Below are positions 1 through 7,480 of a stretch of DNA of 37,517 bases, in pieces. The position numbers were made by a program, and so were the translations under genes. The stretch's first letter is position 1. Each line of letters begins with the position of its first letter. Below the pieces are notes generated by a model. The model made no database searches and was not told the DNA's origin. It saw nothing but the letters and a program-made list of their open reading frames with translations. The DNA is from Clostridia bacterium (lineage in GTDB: Bacteria; Bacillota_A; Clostridia; Oscillospirales; Acutalibacteraceae): assembly GCA_017456015.1 (NCBI GenBank), contig JAFTLL010000009.1:1-37517 (forward strand). Direction: 5' to 3'.

Positions 1-605
1 TTCGCCTCTTTCAAAAGCTCGGTAACCTTAGGGCTAAGATAATTTGAAAGCATATCCACAACTGCCTCTGCCGAATAATCGTAATATGCGCTGCCGTCAT
101 TGACAGCGATGCGGAATCCACCGTCAAAATTATCATTCGCCTTCAAAGTGATACCCTTTAACATTTTTTCTTTAAGTGCTGCCAGTAAGGTTTCTTCCAA
201 CTTATTAAGGTCTTGAGTATTCAAAATCACTGCGATATCTTCTGCATCCGGCTTGTTTGCCCAATTTTCAACAATGCTGATAATCAGCTCTGCGAATGCA
301 TTCGATGAATATACAGCAGTAACATTTTCGCTAACGATAGCATTAAGCTCTCTCGTTACACTTTCTCTGAAAGAAATAAGCAGATTGCGACCCGCCTGAC
401 GAATAGCATCCTCGCTTGATTTCGTCATTCGCTCGGTTTCAGTTCTTGCAAGGCTCAAGATTTTATCTGCCTGTGCATGTGCATCGGCAATAATCTTTTC
501 GGCATCTGACTTTGCCGCTTCAACGATAGCCTTAGCTTCTGCTTCAGCGGTTTCAACACCATCCTTCTTAATCTGCTCAATAAGCTCCTGAAGTTGAACT
601 TCCAT
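1..605 (-). CDS. V-type ATP synthase subunit E (3' end cut by window)
   Basis: This encodes the peripheral-stalk subunit E of a V/A-type ATPase, which links the catalytic V1 head to the membrane rotor. 201 codons are visible and the family is about 200 aa, so it is almost complete. The N-terminal ~60 residues form the expected charged, Ala/Glu/Lys-rich coiled coil; the C-terminal half has the globular pattern, including DGGFRI and a YDYS segment. The ATG at 605 follows AAAGGAG with 8 nt spacing. It is probably an early or first gene of an ATPase operon running out of the window to the left, because a strong promoter and a hairpin leader lie directly upstream. Family assignment is by recognition of the coiled-coil plus C-terminal pattern. 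Confidence 0.85.
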   Translation of the reverse strand, partial: MEVQLQELIEQIKKDGVETAEAEAKAIVEAAKSDAEKIIADAHAQADKILSLARTETERMTKSSEDAIRQAGRNLLISFRESVTRELNAIVSENVTAVYSSNAFAELIISIVENWANKPDAEDIAVILNTQDLNKLEETLLAALKEKMLKGITLKANDNFDGGFRIAVNDGSAYYDYSAEAVVDMLSNYLSPKVTELLKEA

Positions 606-652
606 AATTCTATCTCCTTTTATATTTAGTCAATTTTGCTGCAAAAAAACAA

Positions 653-690
653 AATGGATCCGACTTCCTCTGCAGACAGCTGGATCCATT
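653..690 (-). terminator. Terminator-like hairpin in the V-ATPase leader
   Basis: AATGGATCC (653-661) pairs perfectly with GGATCCATT (682-690). On the minus strand it is followed at once by a T-rich run (about 641-652). It lies between the minus-strand promoter and the subunit E start, so it would act as a leader attenuator or a 5' stabilising structure. No ORF precedes it. Confidence 0.5.
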
Positions 691-719
691 AATATTAAAA
701 TAATTATTCAATTTTAATT

Positions 720-748
720 ATTTTAACATATTTATCGTTTTTCGTCAA
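720..748 (-). promoter_or_regulatory. Sigma-A promoter for the V-ATPase operon
   Basis: On the minus strand a -35 TTGACG (743-748) and -10 TAAAAT (720-725) are separated by 17 bp. The predicted start near 713 gives a leader of about 108 nt that contains the 653-690 hairpin. Confidence 0.7.
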
Positions 749-798
749 TAGTTTTAATGACAACATTTTAGAACAGTGTAAAGTGTATTTTCTTTGAG

Positions 799-826
799 TT
801 GTAATTCTTAAATTATATTGTATAAT
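799..826 (+). promoter_or_regulatory. Sigma-A promoter for the beta-CASP nuclease and LOG genes
   Basis: -35 TTGTAA (799-804) and -10 TATAAT (821-826), 16 bp spacer. It is divergent from the V-ATPase promoter. Confidence 0.65.
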
Positions 827-854
827 ATAATCAGAAGCATTGGAGGTGTAGCAA

Positions 855-2462
855 TTGAGAATACAATTTATTGGAGCGACTCACGAAGTTACAGGAAGTT
901 GTACTCTTTTGGAAATCAACAATAGATACTTTTTGGTAGATTGCGGAATGGAGCAAGGTAAGGATATTTTCCAAAATATCAGCTTGCCGATTGCCGCAAA
1001 TCAAATTGATTCCGTTTTCTTGACACACGCACATATTGACCATTCCGGCATGTTGCCAAAGTTATATAAGGATGGCTTTAAAGGAAAAATCTATGCAACC
1101 GATGTAACCTGCGATTTATGTGACATTATGTTGCGTGATTCCGCACACATTCAGGAAACGGAAGCAAAATGGCGTTCCAGAAAAGCAGAGCGTGCAGGAC
1201 TGGATACCTATGAGCCGGTATACGATATGCAGGATGCAGTTGGAGCCATTTCACTATTTCGCAGATGCAACTACGGCGAGATTATATATCCGGCCGAGGG
1301 AATTGAGTTACGCTTTACAGATATTGGTCATCTTCTTGGCTCAGCCTGTATAGAGCTTTGGATGACCGAAGGTACTGTGAGTAAAAAGATTGTTTTCAGC
1401 GGCGATGTCGGTAATACCAATCAACGAATTATCAGAGATCCACAGCAAGTGGCTGAAACGGATTATCTTGTGATTGAATCCACCTACGGTAATCGTCTGC
1501 ATAGCGCTGACCGAAGCAATGTAATCCACGAACTTGCAGGATATATTCAAAAAGCGTTAGACCGTGGTGGCAATGTTGTTATCCCTTCGTTTGCTGTCGG
1601 TCGTACACAGGAAATGCTATATGCTATTCGTGAAATTAAGCAAAACGGACTTGTAAAGGGACATGAACATTTTCCTGTTTATGTAGACAGTCCCCTTGCT
1701 GCAGAAGCGACTGCAATCTTTATGCAATGTAATCCCGTTTGTTTTGATGAAGAAACTCTTGCTCTAATTAAGCAAGGCATTAACCCTATCTGGTTTGACG
1801 ATATCCGTATGTCTATGACATCTGAGGAATCAAAACAAATCAACTTTAACAATGAGCCCAAAGTCATTATTTCTGCAAGTGGAATGTGTGAAGCCGGTCG
1901 TATCCGTCATCATTTAAAGCACAACTTATGGAAAGAAAACAACATTATTCTCTTTGTTGGTTATCAGGCAGAAGGCTCTCTCGGTCGCATACTTTTAAAC
2001 GGAGAAAAATCTGTAACTCTTTTCGGTGAAGAAATTTCGGTGAATGCAGAAATTTGCTCACTCCACGGAACAAGCGGTCACGCAGATCAAGCAGGTTTGC
2101 TTTCTTGGATAGAGGGATACGAAACAAAGCCCGAGCTTATCTTTGTGAATCACGGTAATGAAGATTCCTGCGAGGATTTTAAAGATTTGCTCATTCAAAA
2201 GGGTTATCGCGCCGAAGCGCCATTCAGCGGAACTGAATACGATTTGGCCACGGGAAGAATGACAATTTATACCGAAGGTAAACCCATTGACCGAGTGATA
2301 ACCTACAAGGGCAATACTCGTGCTGATATAATTTTCAATGAGCTTGTCGCAACAGCCGAAAAACTATTGACTATTGCTAAAGGGCGCCGTGGTATGACAA
2401 ATAAAGAAAACGCAAGACTGACTTCTCAAATTCGAGAACTTTGCGAAAAATATAAAGATTAG
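855..2462 (+). CDS. MBL-fold beta-CASP ribonuclease (CPSF/RNase J-like)
   Basis: A 535-aa metallo-beta-lactamase/beta-CASP protein, a family of zinc-dependent RNA endo/exonucleases. Zinc motifs are visible: THAHIDHSG at residues 57-65, HLLGSA with His159, and GDVGN with Asp184. The beta-CASP part carries ESTYGNR (~208), SFAVGRTQE, SASGMCEAGR, and the late histidine motifs HGTSGHAD and FVNHGNED. Length and order match the archaeal CPSF/bacterial YsiC-like group rather than RNase J1. The start is TTG: GGAGGTG ends 6 nt upstream and no better ATG exists. It is co-transcribed with the LOG gene 15 nt downstream. The RNA substrate cannot be deduced from sequence. Confidence 0.88.
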   Translation: MRIQFIGATHEVTGSCTLLEINNRYFLVDCGMEQGKDIFQNISLPIAANQIDSVFLTHAHIDHSGMLPKLYKDGFKGKIYATDVTCDLCDIMLRDSAHIQETEAKWRSRKAERAGLDTYEPVYDMQDAVGAISLFRRCNYGEIIYPAEGIELRFTDIGHLLGSACIELWMTEGTVSKKIVFSGDVGNTNQRIIRDPQQVAETDYLVIESTYGNRLHSADRSNVIHELAGYIQKALDRGGNVVIPSFAVGRTQEMLYAIREIKQNGLVKGHEHFPVYVDSPLAAEATAIFMQCNPVCFDEETLALIKQGINPIWFDDIRMSMTSEESKQINFNNEPKVIISASGMCEAGRIRHHLKHNLWKENNIILFVGYQAEGSLGRILLNGEKSVTLFGEEISVNAEICSLHGTSGHADQAGLLSWIEGYETKPELIFVNHGNEDSCEDFKDLLIQKGYRAEAPFSGTEYDLATGRMTIYTEGKPIDRVITYKGNTRADIIFNELVATAEKLLTIAKGRRGMTNKENARLTSQIRELCEKYKD

Positions 2463-2477
2463 AAAAGAGGTAATCCA

Positions 2478-3059
2478 ATGAGGATATGTGTATATGGAGC
2501 AGCATCCCCAACAATCGATAAGGAATATATTGATTTGGTTGAAAAAATGGGACAAGAAATGGCAAACCGTGGACATTCACTTGTGTTTGGCGGCGGCGGT
2601 AACGGTCTGATGGGTGCCGCAGCAAGAGGTGTTAAATCCGGCGGAGGTTACATTTTAGGTGTTATTCCTAAATTCTTCGATGAAGAAAAAGTTGAGGCCA
2701 TATGTGATTTTTGCGACGAACTTATACAGCCAGACACAATGCGTCAACGTAAGCAGTTAATGGAGGATAATGCAGATGCATTTATTATAGTTCCGGGTGG
2801 CATTGGAACATATGAGGAGTTCTTTGAAATCCTAACGCTGAAACAATTATGCCGACACAATAAACCGATTGCTCTTTATAATATAATGGGATATTACGAT
2901 GATATAAATTATGCAATGGAACAAGCTATGAAGAAAAACTTTATTCGTGATAATTGCAAAGAGCTATATTATGTAACGGATAAACTTGATGATTTGCTTC
3001 GTTATGTTGAAACTCCGGTTAATAAAATAAGAACGGTCAAGGAATTAAAAGATGGTTAA
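2478..3059 (+). CDS. LOG family protein (cytokinin riboside 5'-monophosphate phosphoribohydrolase-like)
   Basis: A 193-aa Rossmann-like SLOG-superfamily protein (TIGR00730/LOG). It shows the nucleotide-binding glycine run GGGGNGLMGAAA at about residues 37-48 and the diagnostic PGGIGTYEEFFE motif near residue 110. Family members hydrolyse N6-modified AMP or related nucleoside monophosphates to base plus ribose phosphate; the bacterial physiological substrate is often unknown. RBS AGAGGT precedes the ATG. It is second in an operon with the beta-CASP nuclease. Its last 15 bp overlap a convergent truncated SLOG gene. Confidence 0.88.
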   Translation: MRICVYGAASPTIDKEYIDLVEKMGQEMANRGHSLVFGGGGNGLMGAAARGVKSGGGYILGVIPKFFDEEKVEAICDFCDELIQPDTMRQRKQLMEDNADAFIIVPGGIGTYEEFFEILTLKQLCRHNKPIALYNIMGYYDDINYAMEQAMKKNFIRDNCKELYYVTDKLDDLLRYVETPVNKIRTVKELKDG

Positions 3060-3374
3060 AACGCCGAGCACCGATTTTGGGAAATAGGTATCCTCATAAT
3101 TTTCTAACAGGTATGCTTTATAGCTTTCATCAATATACGGATATTCCGCCCTCACAAAAATTCTTTTTATGTGAGGGCACTTTTTCTTTGTTTCGGTTAC
3201 TATATCATAGCAGAGATCATCAAAGTGGCTCTTGCTCCCAAAAAGAAAAGTGTCAATACTTTCATCAGTAATTAAATGCTCGATTACTACACGTAGTTTT
3301 TCCTTTAACTCATCAGTCACATTTATTTCCCTGTGACCGATAAAACAACAAATATTCTCTAACACAGCACTCAT
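3045..3374 (-). CDS. Truncated SLOG-family protein (DUF1273-like), probable remnant
   Basis: A 109-aa product beginning with the CFIGHRE signature near residue 10, typical of small SLOG/DUF1273-like proteins that average 170-190 aa. The N-terminal half looks intact (FLFGSKSHFDDLCYDI, HIKRIFVRAEYPYI). It then ends in an unrelated-looking tail after YFPK, exactly where it enters the 3' end of the convergent LOG gene. The ATG at 3374 has a GAGGGG RBS. It lacks the second half of the fold, so it is either a pseudogene cut by a rearrangement or a short variant. No partner gene is evident. Confidence 0.55.
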   Translation of the reverse strand: MSAVLENICCFIGHREINVTDELKEKLRVVIEHLITDESIDTFLFGSKSHFDDLCYDIVTETKKKCPHIKRIFVRAEYPYIDESYKAYLLENYEDTYFPKSVLGVLTIF

Positions 3375-3490
3375 TACCCCTCAACTTAATTATATAATAC
3401 AGTTTAACATAACGGTATACACATTACAAGTCTTGGGTATAAAACCATTAAGTTAAGCGGTAAAATATAGTTAAGAAAGGTGGTGAGGCT

Positions 3491-3802
3491 ATGGATACAC
3501 ATAAGAGGCTTCGTCAGTTATTGGATGAGCGTGGATGGACTGAATATCGCCTGTCAAAAGAATGCGGGTTATCCGAATCTACTCTTGCTAATATTTTTAG
3601 ACGAAATACTTTGCCTTCAATAAGCACATTAGAAGCAATTTGCGCCGGATTCGGCATTACAATATCCCAGTTCTTTGCAGATGGAGATATGGTTGAGATG
3701 ACACCCGAAATTAAAGAACTCTTTGACTCTTGGGTTAGCCTCACAGCCGAACAGAAAAAAGTGGTCATGCAGATGATCCGCACAATTAACTCTAATAAGT
3801 AG
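3491..3802 (+). CDS. XRE-family helix-turn-helix regulator
   Basis: A 103-aa DNA-binding protein. Residues ~5-60 form a Cro/C1-type HTH (RLSKECGLSESTLANIFRR as recognition region, then LPSISTLEAICAGFGITISQFF). The C-terminal 35 residues are a short helical tail (LTAEQKKVVMQMIRTI), as in many small clostridial regulators. The AAAGGTGGTGAGG RBS precedes the ATG. It appears monocistronic, ending in a strong terminator. Its target is not evident from context. Confidence 0.85.
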   Translation: MDTHKRLRQLLDERGWTEYRLSKECGLSESTLANIFRRNTLPSISTLEAICAGFGITISQFFADGDMVEMTPEIKELFDSWVSLTAEQKKVVMQMIRTINSNK

Positions 3803-3831
3803 TAAAAGCCGCCCACTCGGGCGGCTTTTAC
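3802..3831. terminator. Intrinsic terminator after the XRE gene (possibly bidirectional)
   Basis: A perfect 13-bp stem GTAAAAGCCGCCC (3802-3814) / GGGCGGCTTTTAC (3819-3831) with loop ACTC. It sits 7 bp from the end of the convergent transglutaminase gene and could serve both. Confidence 0.8.
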
Positions 3832-3838
3832 AATGCTC

Positions 3839-4741
3839 TTAATATATCTTCGTTATGAAAAATTCTTCATCCGTAACAAATGCACAATCAATTTTACGGA
3901 GTCCGTAAAGGCACTCTCGATTAATAGTTTGAATGGTGTCAAAAGTTACATCTATATTCCACCAAGAATCATTAAAATAAACTCTATTCCAGGTATGGTG
4001 ATACTGAACATTTTCTCGTTTATTACCGTCAACTACATAGCAGGGGATATTTTGACTACGACAAAGCGTGGCAAACAGATGGGAAAATTCATAACACATT
4101 CCTTTTCGGGTTTCGATTGTTTTATGTACATTAAAATATTGGACTATGGGAGTATAATTGTAGTCATACTCGAAATTATGTATCATCCATTCGTATATTG
4201 CTTTTACCTTTTCTTCATCAGTATCACAATAGACGCAAATTTCGTCAGCAAGTGCAACAGTGTTCGTATCCCACAAGGTTTCCTGACCATTGGTAAGAGA
4301 AACATCATCTTGCTTGTAGACTAAAATGTATGCTGAGAAGAGCAATGCCACAATTGCCGTGGATACCACCAACACATAAATTTTCGTCAATAGATTATCT
4401 TTCCCTTTATTGTCGGCAAAGCAGATAAAATACATAAAAACGATAACAAGTGATATGATTGCTAAAATGGGAAATACTCTTCGACAATAAATCGCATGAG
4501 CAATATTCATACAAGCAATGAGTATCAGCGAAATATAAACCGTCGATCTCATTGCTTTTGAATTTATATTAACAGTTAAAAACAAAGTGGGTAGAGCCGA
4601 TAGTAGATAGAAAACTTGTAAAGTGGGAGAGAGAACAAGAAAATCTCTCAAGTAAAATGCCAATATTAAATTATATGTAAGTGCAATAGTAAAGAAAATA
4701 ATTCTTGATGTATTAGTTTTAGTTTCTTTTTTAGTCTTCAT
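3839..4741 (-). CDS. Membrane-anchored transglutaminase-like protein
   Basis: A 300-aa protein with four or five hydrophobic helices in the first ~160 residues (IIFFTIALTYNLILAFYL, LISLILIACMNIAHAIY, AIVALLFSAYILVY). The C-terminal extracytoplasmic-type domain carries the transglutaminase/papain-like triad: Cys in RKGMCYEFSHLF, His in QYHHTWNRV, Asp in WNIDVTFD. Bacterial members are cysteine peptidases or amide-forming enzymes acting on peptides or the envelope. The ATG at 4741 was preferred over an upstream in-frame ATG at 4840 because AAAGGAG precedes it and the extension reads like untranslated sequence. It is followed at 3831 by the shared terminator. Confidence 0.78.
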   Translation of the reverse strand: MKTKKETKTNTSRIIFFTIALTYNLILAFYLRDFLVLSPTLQVFYLLSALPTLFLTVNINSKAMRSTVYISLILIACMNIAHAIYCRRVFPILAIISLVIVFMYFICFADNKGKDNLLTKIYVLVVSTAIVALLFSAYILVYKQDDVSLTNGQETLWDTNTVALADEICVYCDTDEEKVKAIYEWMIHNFEYDYNYTPIVQYFNVHKTIETRKGMCYEFSHLFATLCRSQNIPCYVVDGNKRENVQYHHTWNRVYFNDSWWNIDVTFDTIQTINRECLYGLRKIDCAFVTDEEFFITKIY

Positions 4742-4856
4742 TTCAAAATCTCCTTTATGTGCGAAAATTCTTTGAAACGAAGAAGTGGTAGTACAGAGCA
4801 AAACGCTTTGTACTGCCACAAACAAAGGCTTATTTAACATCTTTTAAGAAAACAAC

Positions 4857-4896
4857 AAACCCGAACGTTTCACCGATTGGTAAAAGGTTCGGGTTT
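4857..4896 (-). terminator. Terminator downstream of tRNA-Leu
   Basis: AAACCCGAAC (4857-4866) pairs with GTTCGGGTTT (4887-4896); the minus-strand continuation is T-rich. It ends the tRNA-Leu transcript before the transglutaminase gene. Confidence 0.65.
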
Positions 4897-4904
4897 GAAT
4901 GCTT

Positions 4905-4991
4905 TGGTGCCGGTGGCCGGACTCGAACCGGCACGCTGTCGCCAGCGGTGGATTTTGAGTCCACTACGTCTGCCAATTCCATCACACCGGC
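4905..4991 (-). tRNA. tRNA-Leu (anticodon CAA)
   Basis: An 87-nt class II tRNA with encoded CCA. Acceptor GCCGGTG pairs with CACCGGC, the anticodon loop is CTCAAAA, there is a long variable arm (CTGGCGACAG region), and the T arm has GTTCGAGTC. Its own promoter and terminator flank it. Confidence 0.95.
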
Positions 4992-5022
4992 ATGGTGTGC
5001 GCCGAATCAATCGACGCAAAAC

Positions 5023-5051
5023 ATTATACAATAAAGTGAGAATAAAATCAA
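5023..5051 (-). promoter_or_regulatory. Promoter of tRNA-Leu
   Basis: Minus-strand -35 TTGATT (5046-5051) and consensus -10 TATAAT (5023-5028), 17-bp spacer. Confidence 0.75.
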
Positions 5052-5064
5052 GTGTTTTTTTGAA

Positions 5065-6006
5065 TTATTTAAACATACCTTTTGCTATGAGCACGATTGT
5101 GGCAATAATTGCAATAGCAAAAGCAACAACGAGAGGGACAACAACCGTTTGCGCACCGGGCAATGCACCTGCAAATTCTCCGATATTCATACCGTAAAAG
5201 CTGAAAACCATGGTTGGTATAGCCATGACGATGGTCAGTGAGGTAAGTATCTTCATGACAATGTTCAGATTATTGGAAATAATCGAAGCAAAGGCATCCA
5301 TCGTGCCGCTTAAAATACTCAAATGAATGTTACACATTTCCAACGCCTGCTTGATTTCAATCATAACGTCTTCAAGCAATTCCTGGTCTTCTTCATACAT
5401 TTTAATAAAGTTGTTTTTTGTAATTTTTTGCAAGGTCAACTCATTGGATTTGAGCGAGGTTTGGAAATAAACCAGGGATTTCTCGTAATCAAGCATACCG
5501 GTCAATTCCTTATTTCGCATCGAGCGCCGCAAATTCATTTCGAGCTCTGTCGTGCGCTTGTCAATCAGTTTCAAATGATTCAAGTATCTCGCGGTTGCAT
5601 GCAACAAAATTTGGAAAACAAACTTGGTTTTATAGGCGGTATTTATATTTTTTATTTTTCCGTCAGTAAAATCCTTGATTACGGTATTTTCCTTAATGGA
5701 TACGGTAATAATATTGTTCTCGGTCAGTATAATGCCAATCGGTATGGTATAATATCGAATGTCATCATCCACCTTTTGCGAAAAGGGAATATCCACAATA
5801 ATCAGTTTTTTGTTGTCCTCTGCCTCAATATGCGAGGACTCCTCTTCATCCAATGCGGCGGCAAGAAATTCGTGCGGAATTTCAAGGTTGGTTATCAACC
5901 AATCCAGCTCGGCCTCATCCGGCGCACAAACATTAATCCAGCAGCCGGGCTCATTTTGCGGAATTTCGTGAATAGCGCCATGGATAGAATGATAGAATTT
6001 AATCAA
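5065..6006 (-). CDS. corA: CorA-family magnesium/divalent cation transporter
   Basis: A 313-aa CorA-type channel mediating Mg2+ (or Co2+/Ni2+) uptake as a homopentamer. The long cytoplasmic helical domain is followed by TM1 (IVMAIPTMVFSFY), the signature YGMN at about residues 271-274, an acidic periplasmic loop (IGEF), and TM2 (VVPLVVAFAIAIIATIVLIA), with a basic KGMFK tail. RBS AGGAGG precedes the ATG at 6006. A 145-nt leader containing a compensated RNA stem separates it from its promoter, so expression may be RNA-controlled, although I do not recognise a known magnesium riboswitch. Confidence 0.92.
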   Translation of the reverse strand: MIKFYHSIHGAIHEIPQNEPGCWINVCAPDEAELDWLITNLEIPHEFLAAALDEEESSHIEAEDNKKLIIVDIPFSQKVDDDIRYYTIPIGIILTENNIITVSIKENTVIKDFTDGKIKNINTAYKTKFVFQILLHATARYLNHLKLIDKRTTELEMNLRRSMRNKELTGMLDYEKSLVYFQTSLKSNELTLQKITKNNFIKMYEEDQELLEDVMIEIKQALEMCNIHLSILSGTMDAFASIISNNLNIVMKILTSLTIVMAIPTMVFSFYGMNIGEFAGALPGAQTVVVPLVVAFAIAIIATIVLIAKGMFK

Positions 6007-6024
6007 TTTTCACGCCTCCTATTA

Positions 6025-6068
6025 CAGGACGCGGAAAAGCTTACCGAAAGTAAACGCAGCGCGCCCTG
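6025..6068 (-). promoter_or_regulatory. Structured 5' leader element of corA
   Basis: On the minus-strand RNA, CAGGGCGCG and CGCGTCCTG (6060-6068 with 6025-6033) form a 9-bp stem. It encloses a hairpin GTTTAC/GTAAGC (6050-6055 with 6039-6044). Imperfections are G-U in the minus-strand RNA but A-C on the plus strand, which points to a functional minus-strand RNA. It lies just upstream of the corA RBS. It is unlike the M-box as I know it. Confidence 0.4.
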
Positions 6069-6157
6069 CTTTTTTGTTTTGTTTTTTGGTACTACTTCGT
6101 CCAGGTTCAGGACTCACTGTGTTTCACTTCCTTTAAAATTAAAATAGGTACAAGATT

Positions 6158-6186
6158 AGAATACCACACTTTTTTTTGGATTTCAA
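6158..6186 (-). promoter_or_regulatory. Promoter of corA
   Basis: Minus-strand -35 TTGAAA (6181-6186) and -10 TATTCT (6158-6163), 17-bp spacer. The predicted start is near 6151, giving a leader of ~145 nt. Confidence 0.6.
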
Positions 6187-6207
6187 CACAAAAAATATAA
6201 AAATGTA

Positions 6208-6236
6208 TTGACAATTCAATCTTTAATTGCTATAAT
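6208..6236 (+). promoter_or_regulatory. Promoter of tRNA-Lys
   Basis: Consensus TTGACA (6208-6213) and TATAAT (6231-6236) with a 17-bp spacer. Confidence 0.85.
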
Positions 6237-6253
6237 ATCAAGGTCGCAAAAGC

Positions 6254-6329
6254 GAGCTATTAGCTCAGTTGGCAGAGCACTTGACTTTTAATCAAGGTGT
6301 CCGGAGTTCGAATCTCCGATAGCTCACCA
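6254..6329 (+). tRNA. tRNA-Lys (anticodon TTT)
   Basis: A 76-nt tRNA with encoded CCA: acceptor GAGCTAT/ATAGCTC, D loop AGCTCAGTTGGCAGAGC, anticodon loop CTTTTAA, T loop GTTCGAATC. Confidence 0.96.
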
Positions 6330-6330
6330 A

Positions 6331-6360
6331 AAGCAACCAACCTATTCGGGTTGGTTGCTT
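6331..6360 (+). terminator. Terminator of tRNA-Lys
   Basis: AAGCAACCAACC (6331-6342) pairs with GGTTGGTTGCTT (6349-6360), followed by TTTTATA. The stop codon of the convergent 70-aa gene lies inside it (6342-6344). Confidence 0.85.
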
Positions 6361-6554
6361 TTTATATACCCGTATTTCTTTAAAAGGGCGGTGTAGTCCT
6401 CGTATCTATGCGGGCGGATAGGCCGGACATAGGGCTCGGTTTTAAAAAACAGGAGCAGGCACGCGCCGATTTGCCTATAACTGTGTACAAAGCAAAAGTC
6501 CTCCAATTCACCGTTTTTAATGCGTTGTTTGATACGATTGTGGTATGGGTACAT
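6342..6554 (-). CDS. Conserved small hypothetical protein (70 aa)
   Basis: A 70-aa basic, Tyr-rich protein with no membrane segment; motifs include YHNRIKQRIKNGEL and YTALLKKYGYI. I cannot name its function. Support for being real: a GAGGTGAG RBS six nt before the ATG, protein-like composition, and no larger gene on the other strand. The gene's final codons read through the tRNA-Lys terminator stem, so its 3' end and that terminator have co-evolved. No clear promoter was found immediately upstream. Confidence 0.6.
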   Translation of the reverse strand: MYPYHNRIKQRIKNGELEDFCFVHSYRQIGACLLLFFKTEPYVRPIRPHRYEDYTALLKKYGYIKSNQPE

Positions 6555-6595
6555 CGGCTCACCTCATCTTTTAGTCTGCCCATTTAATTTTTTTC

Positions 6596-6624
6596 TTGTA
6601 ATCGCTGACAAATAATTATATAAT
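6596..6624 (+). promoter_or_regulatory. Promoter of the DUF4364 gene
   Basis: -35 TTGTAA (6596-6601) and -10 TATAAT (6619-6624), 17-bp spacer; leader of about 70 nt. Confidence 0.7.
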
Positions 6625-6702
6625 AGAGAATATACAGTATCCGTTGCATGGTGTATATGGTCTTGACGGGTGCAATAAAATCATAACCATCAGAGGTATA
6701 TT

Positions 6703-7275
6703 ATGGACTTTGACGCATTAACTGCCAATGTTGCGCCGGGCGGACTCAACAACCGTACCGAAATTCGTGTATTGCTTTGTTGCTTGCTCGCAAATGCGAA
6801 GCATCCGGTGTCTGCGCGCCTGCTGAAAGAAGGACTTCATTTTGAAGGCCTTGTCAATTATTTTGAAGTGGCGTATGCCATGGAAGATTTGCTGAAAAAC
6901 GGAAATATACAGTTGGTAGAAGCCGAGCAGGAGTTATATGCCATTACCGATTCGGGGAAAATGGTGGCCGACACGCTGTGCGGAGATTTACCCATAACAG
7001 TTTTACAAAAGGGTACACAGCTTGTTGCGCGTATTCTTACCCGTATGCGAAATGAAAAAGAAAACAAGGTGGAATTTGAGTCGGTAGGGAATGGCTGTAT
7101 GGTGCATTGCAGTATAATGGAAGGCGAGCGCACCGTCATGAAGGTCAGCCTTCTTGTACCTGACCGTATCTGCGGCAACCGCATCAAGGAGTCTTTTTTA
7201 GAGGACCCGGAATCGGTTTATGTGGATATTATGGAAAAATTGACAAAAACCCGTATCAAAAGCGACCCGCAATAA
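6703..7275 (+). CDS. DUF4364 family protein
   Basis: A 190-aa cytoplasmic protein of the DUF4364 family, which is widespread in Clostridia and structurally a winged-helix-like domain; the role is unproven, probably regulatory. The N-terminal ~90 residues look like a wHTH (EIRVLLCCLLANAKHPVSARLLKEGL, then ELYAITDSGKMVADTL as the wing). The C-terminal half is a beta-rich domain (KVEFESVGNGCMVHCSI, MKVSLLVPD). The ATG at 6703 has AGAGGT upstream. It appears monocistronic between its own promoter and a terminator. Confidence 0.8.
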   Translation: MDFDALTANVAPGGLNNRTEIRVLLCCLLANAKHPVSARLLKEGLHFEGLVNYFEVAYAMEDLLKNGNIQLVEAEQELYAITDSGKMVADTLCGDLPITVLQKGTQLVARILTRMRNEKENKVEFESVGNGCMVHCSIMEGERTVMKVSLLVPDRICGNRIKESFLEDPESVYVDIMEKLTKTRIKSDPQ

Positions 7276-7283
7276 TCCATAAA

Positions 7284-7318
7284 AAATACGCACCTCATCA
7301 TTCATGAGATGCGTATTT
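7284..7318 (+). terminator. Terminator after the DUF4364 gene
   Basis: AAATACGCA...CTCAT pairs with ATGAG...TGCGTATTT around loop CATTC; the right arm ends in ATTTCT. Confidence 0.6.
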
Positions 7319-7334
7319 CTGCGGCGAAAACCGT

Positions 7335-7410
7335 TGGAGCTGAAGATGGGACTCGAACCCACGATCTGCTGATTACGAATCAGCTGCTCTACCAACTGAG
7401 CCACTTCAGC
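7335..7410 (-). tRNA. tRNA-Thr (anticodon CGT)
   Basis: A 76-nt tRNA: acceptor GCTGAAG/CTTCAGC, encoded TCCA end, D arm GGCTCAGTTGGTAGAGC, anticodon loop TTCGTAA, T loop GTTCGAGTC. Confidence 0.95.
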
Positions 7411-7427
7411 ACAAATGGACACGCTAT

Positions 7428-7456
7428 ATTATAGCAACATATTTAAAAATAGTCAA
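7428..7456 (-). promoter_or_regulatory. Promoter of tRNA-Thr
   Basis: Minus-strand TTGACT (7451-7456) and TATAAT (7428-7433), 17-bp spacer. Confidence 0.8.
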
Positions 7457-7480
7457 GCGTAAAATTAAGGAGATGAGAAA

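Noticed and set aside
3833..4324. 163-codon plus-strand open frame
   Set aside because: Antisense to the transglutaminase catalytic domain; no RBS.
5323..6147. 274-codon plus-strand open frame opposite corA
   Set aside because: Shadow of corA: no RBS, Phe/Leu/Ile-rich artefact composition, and the strand opposite has all CorA motifs.
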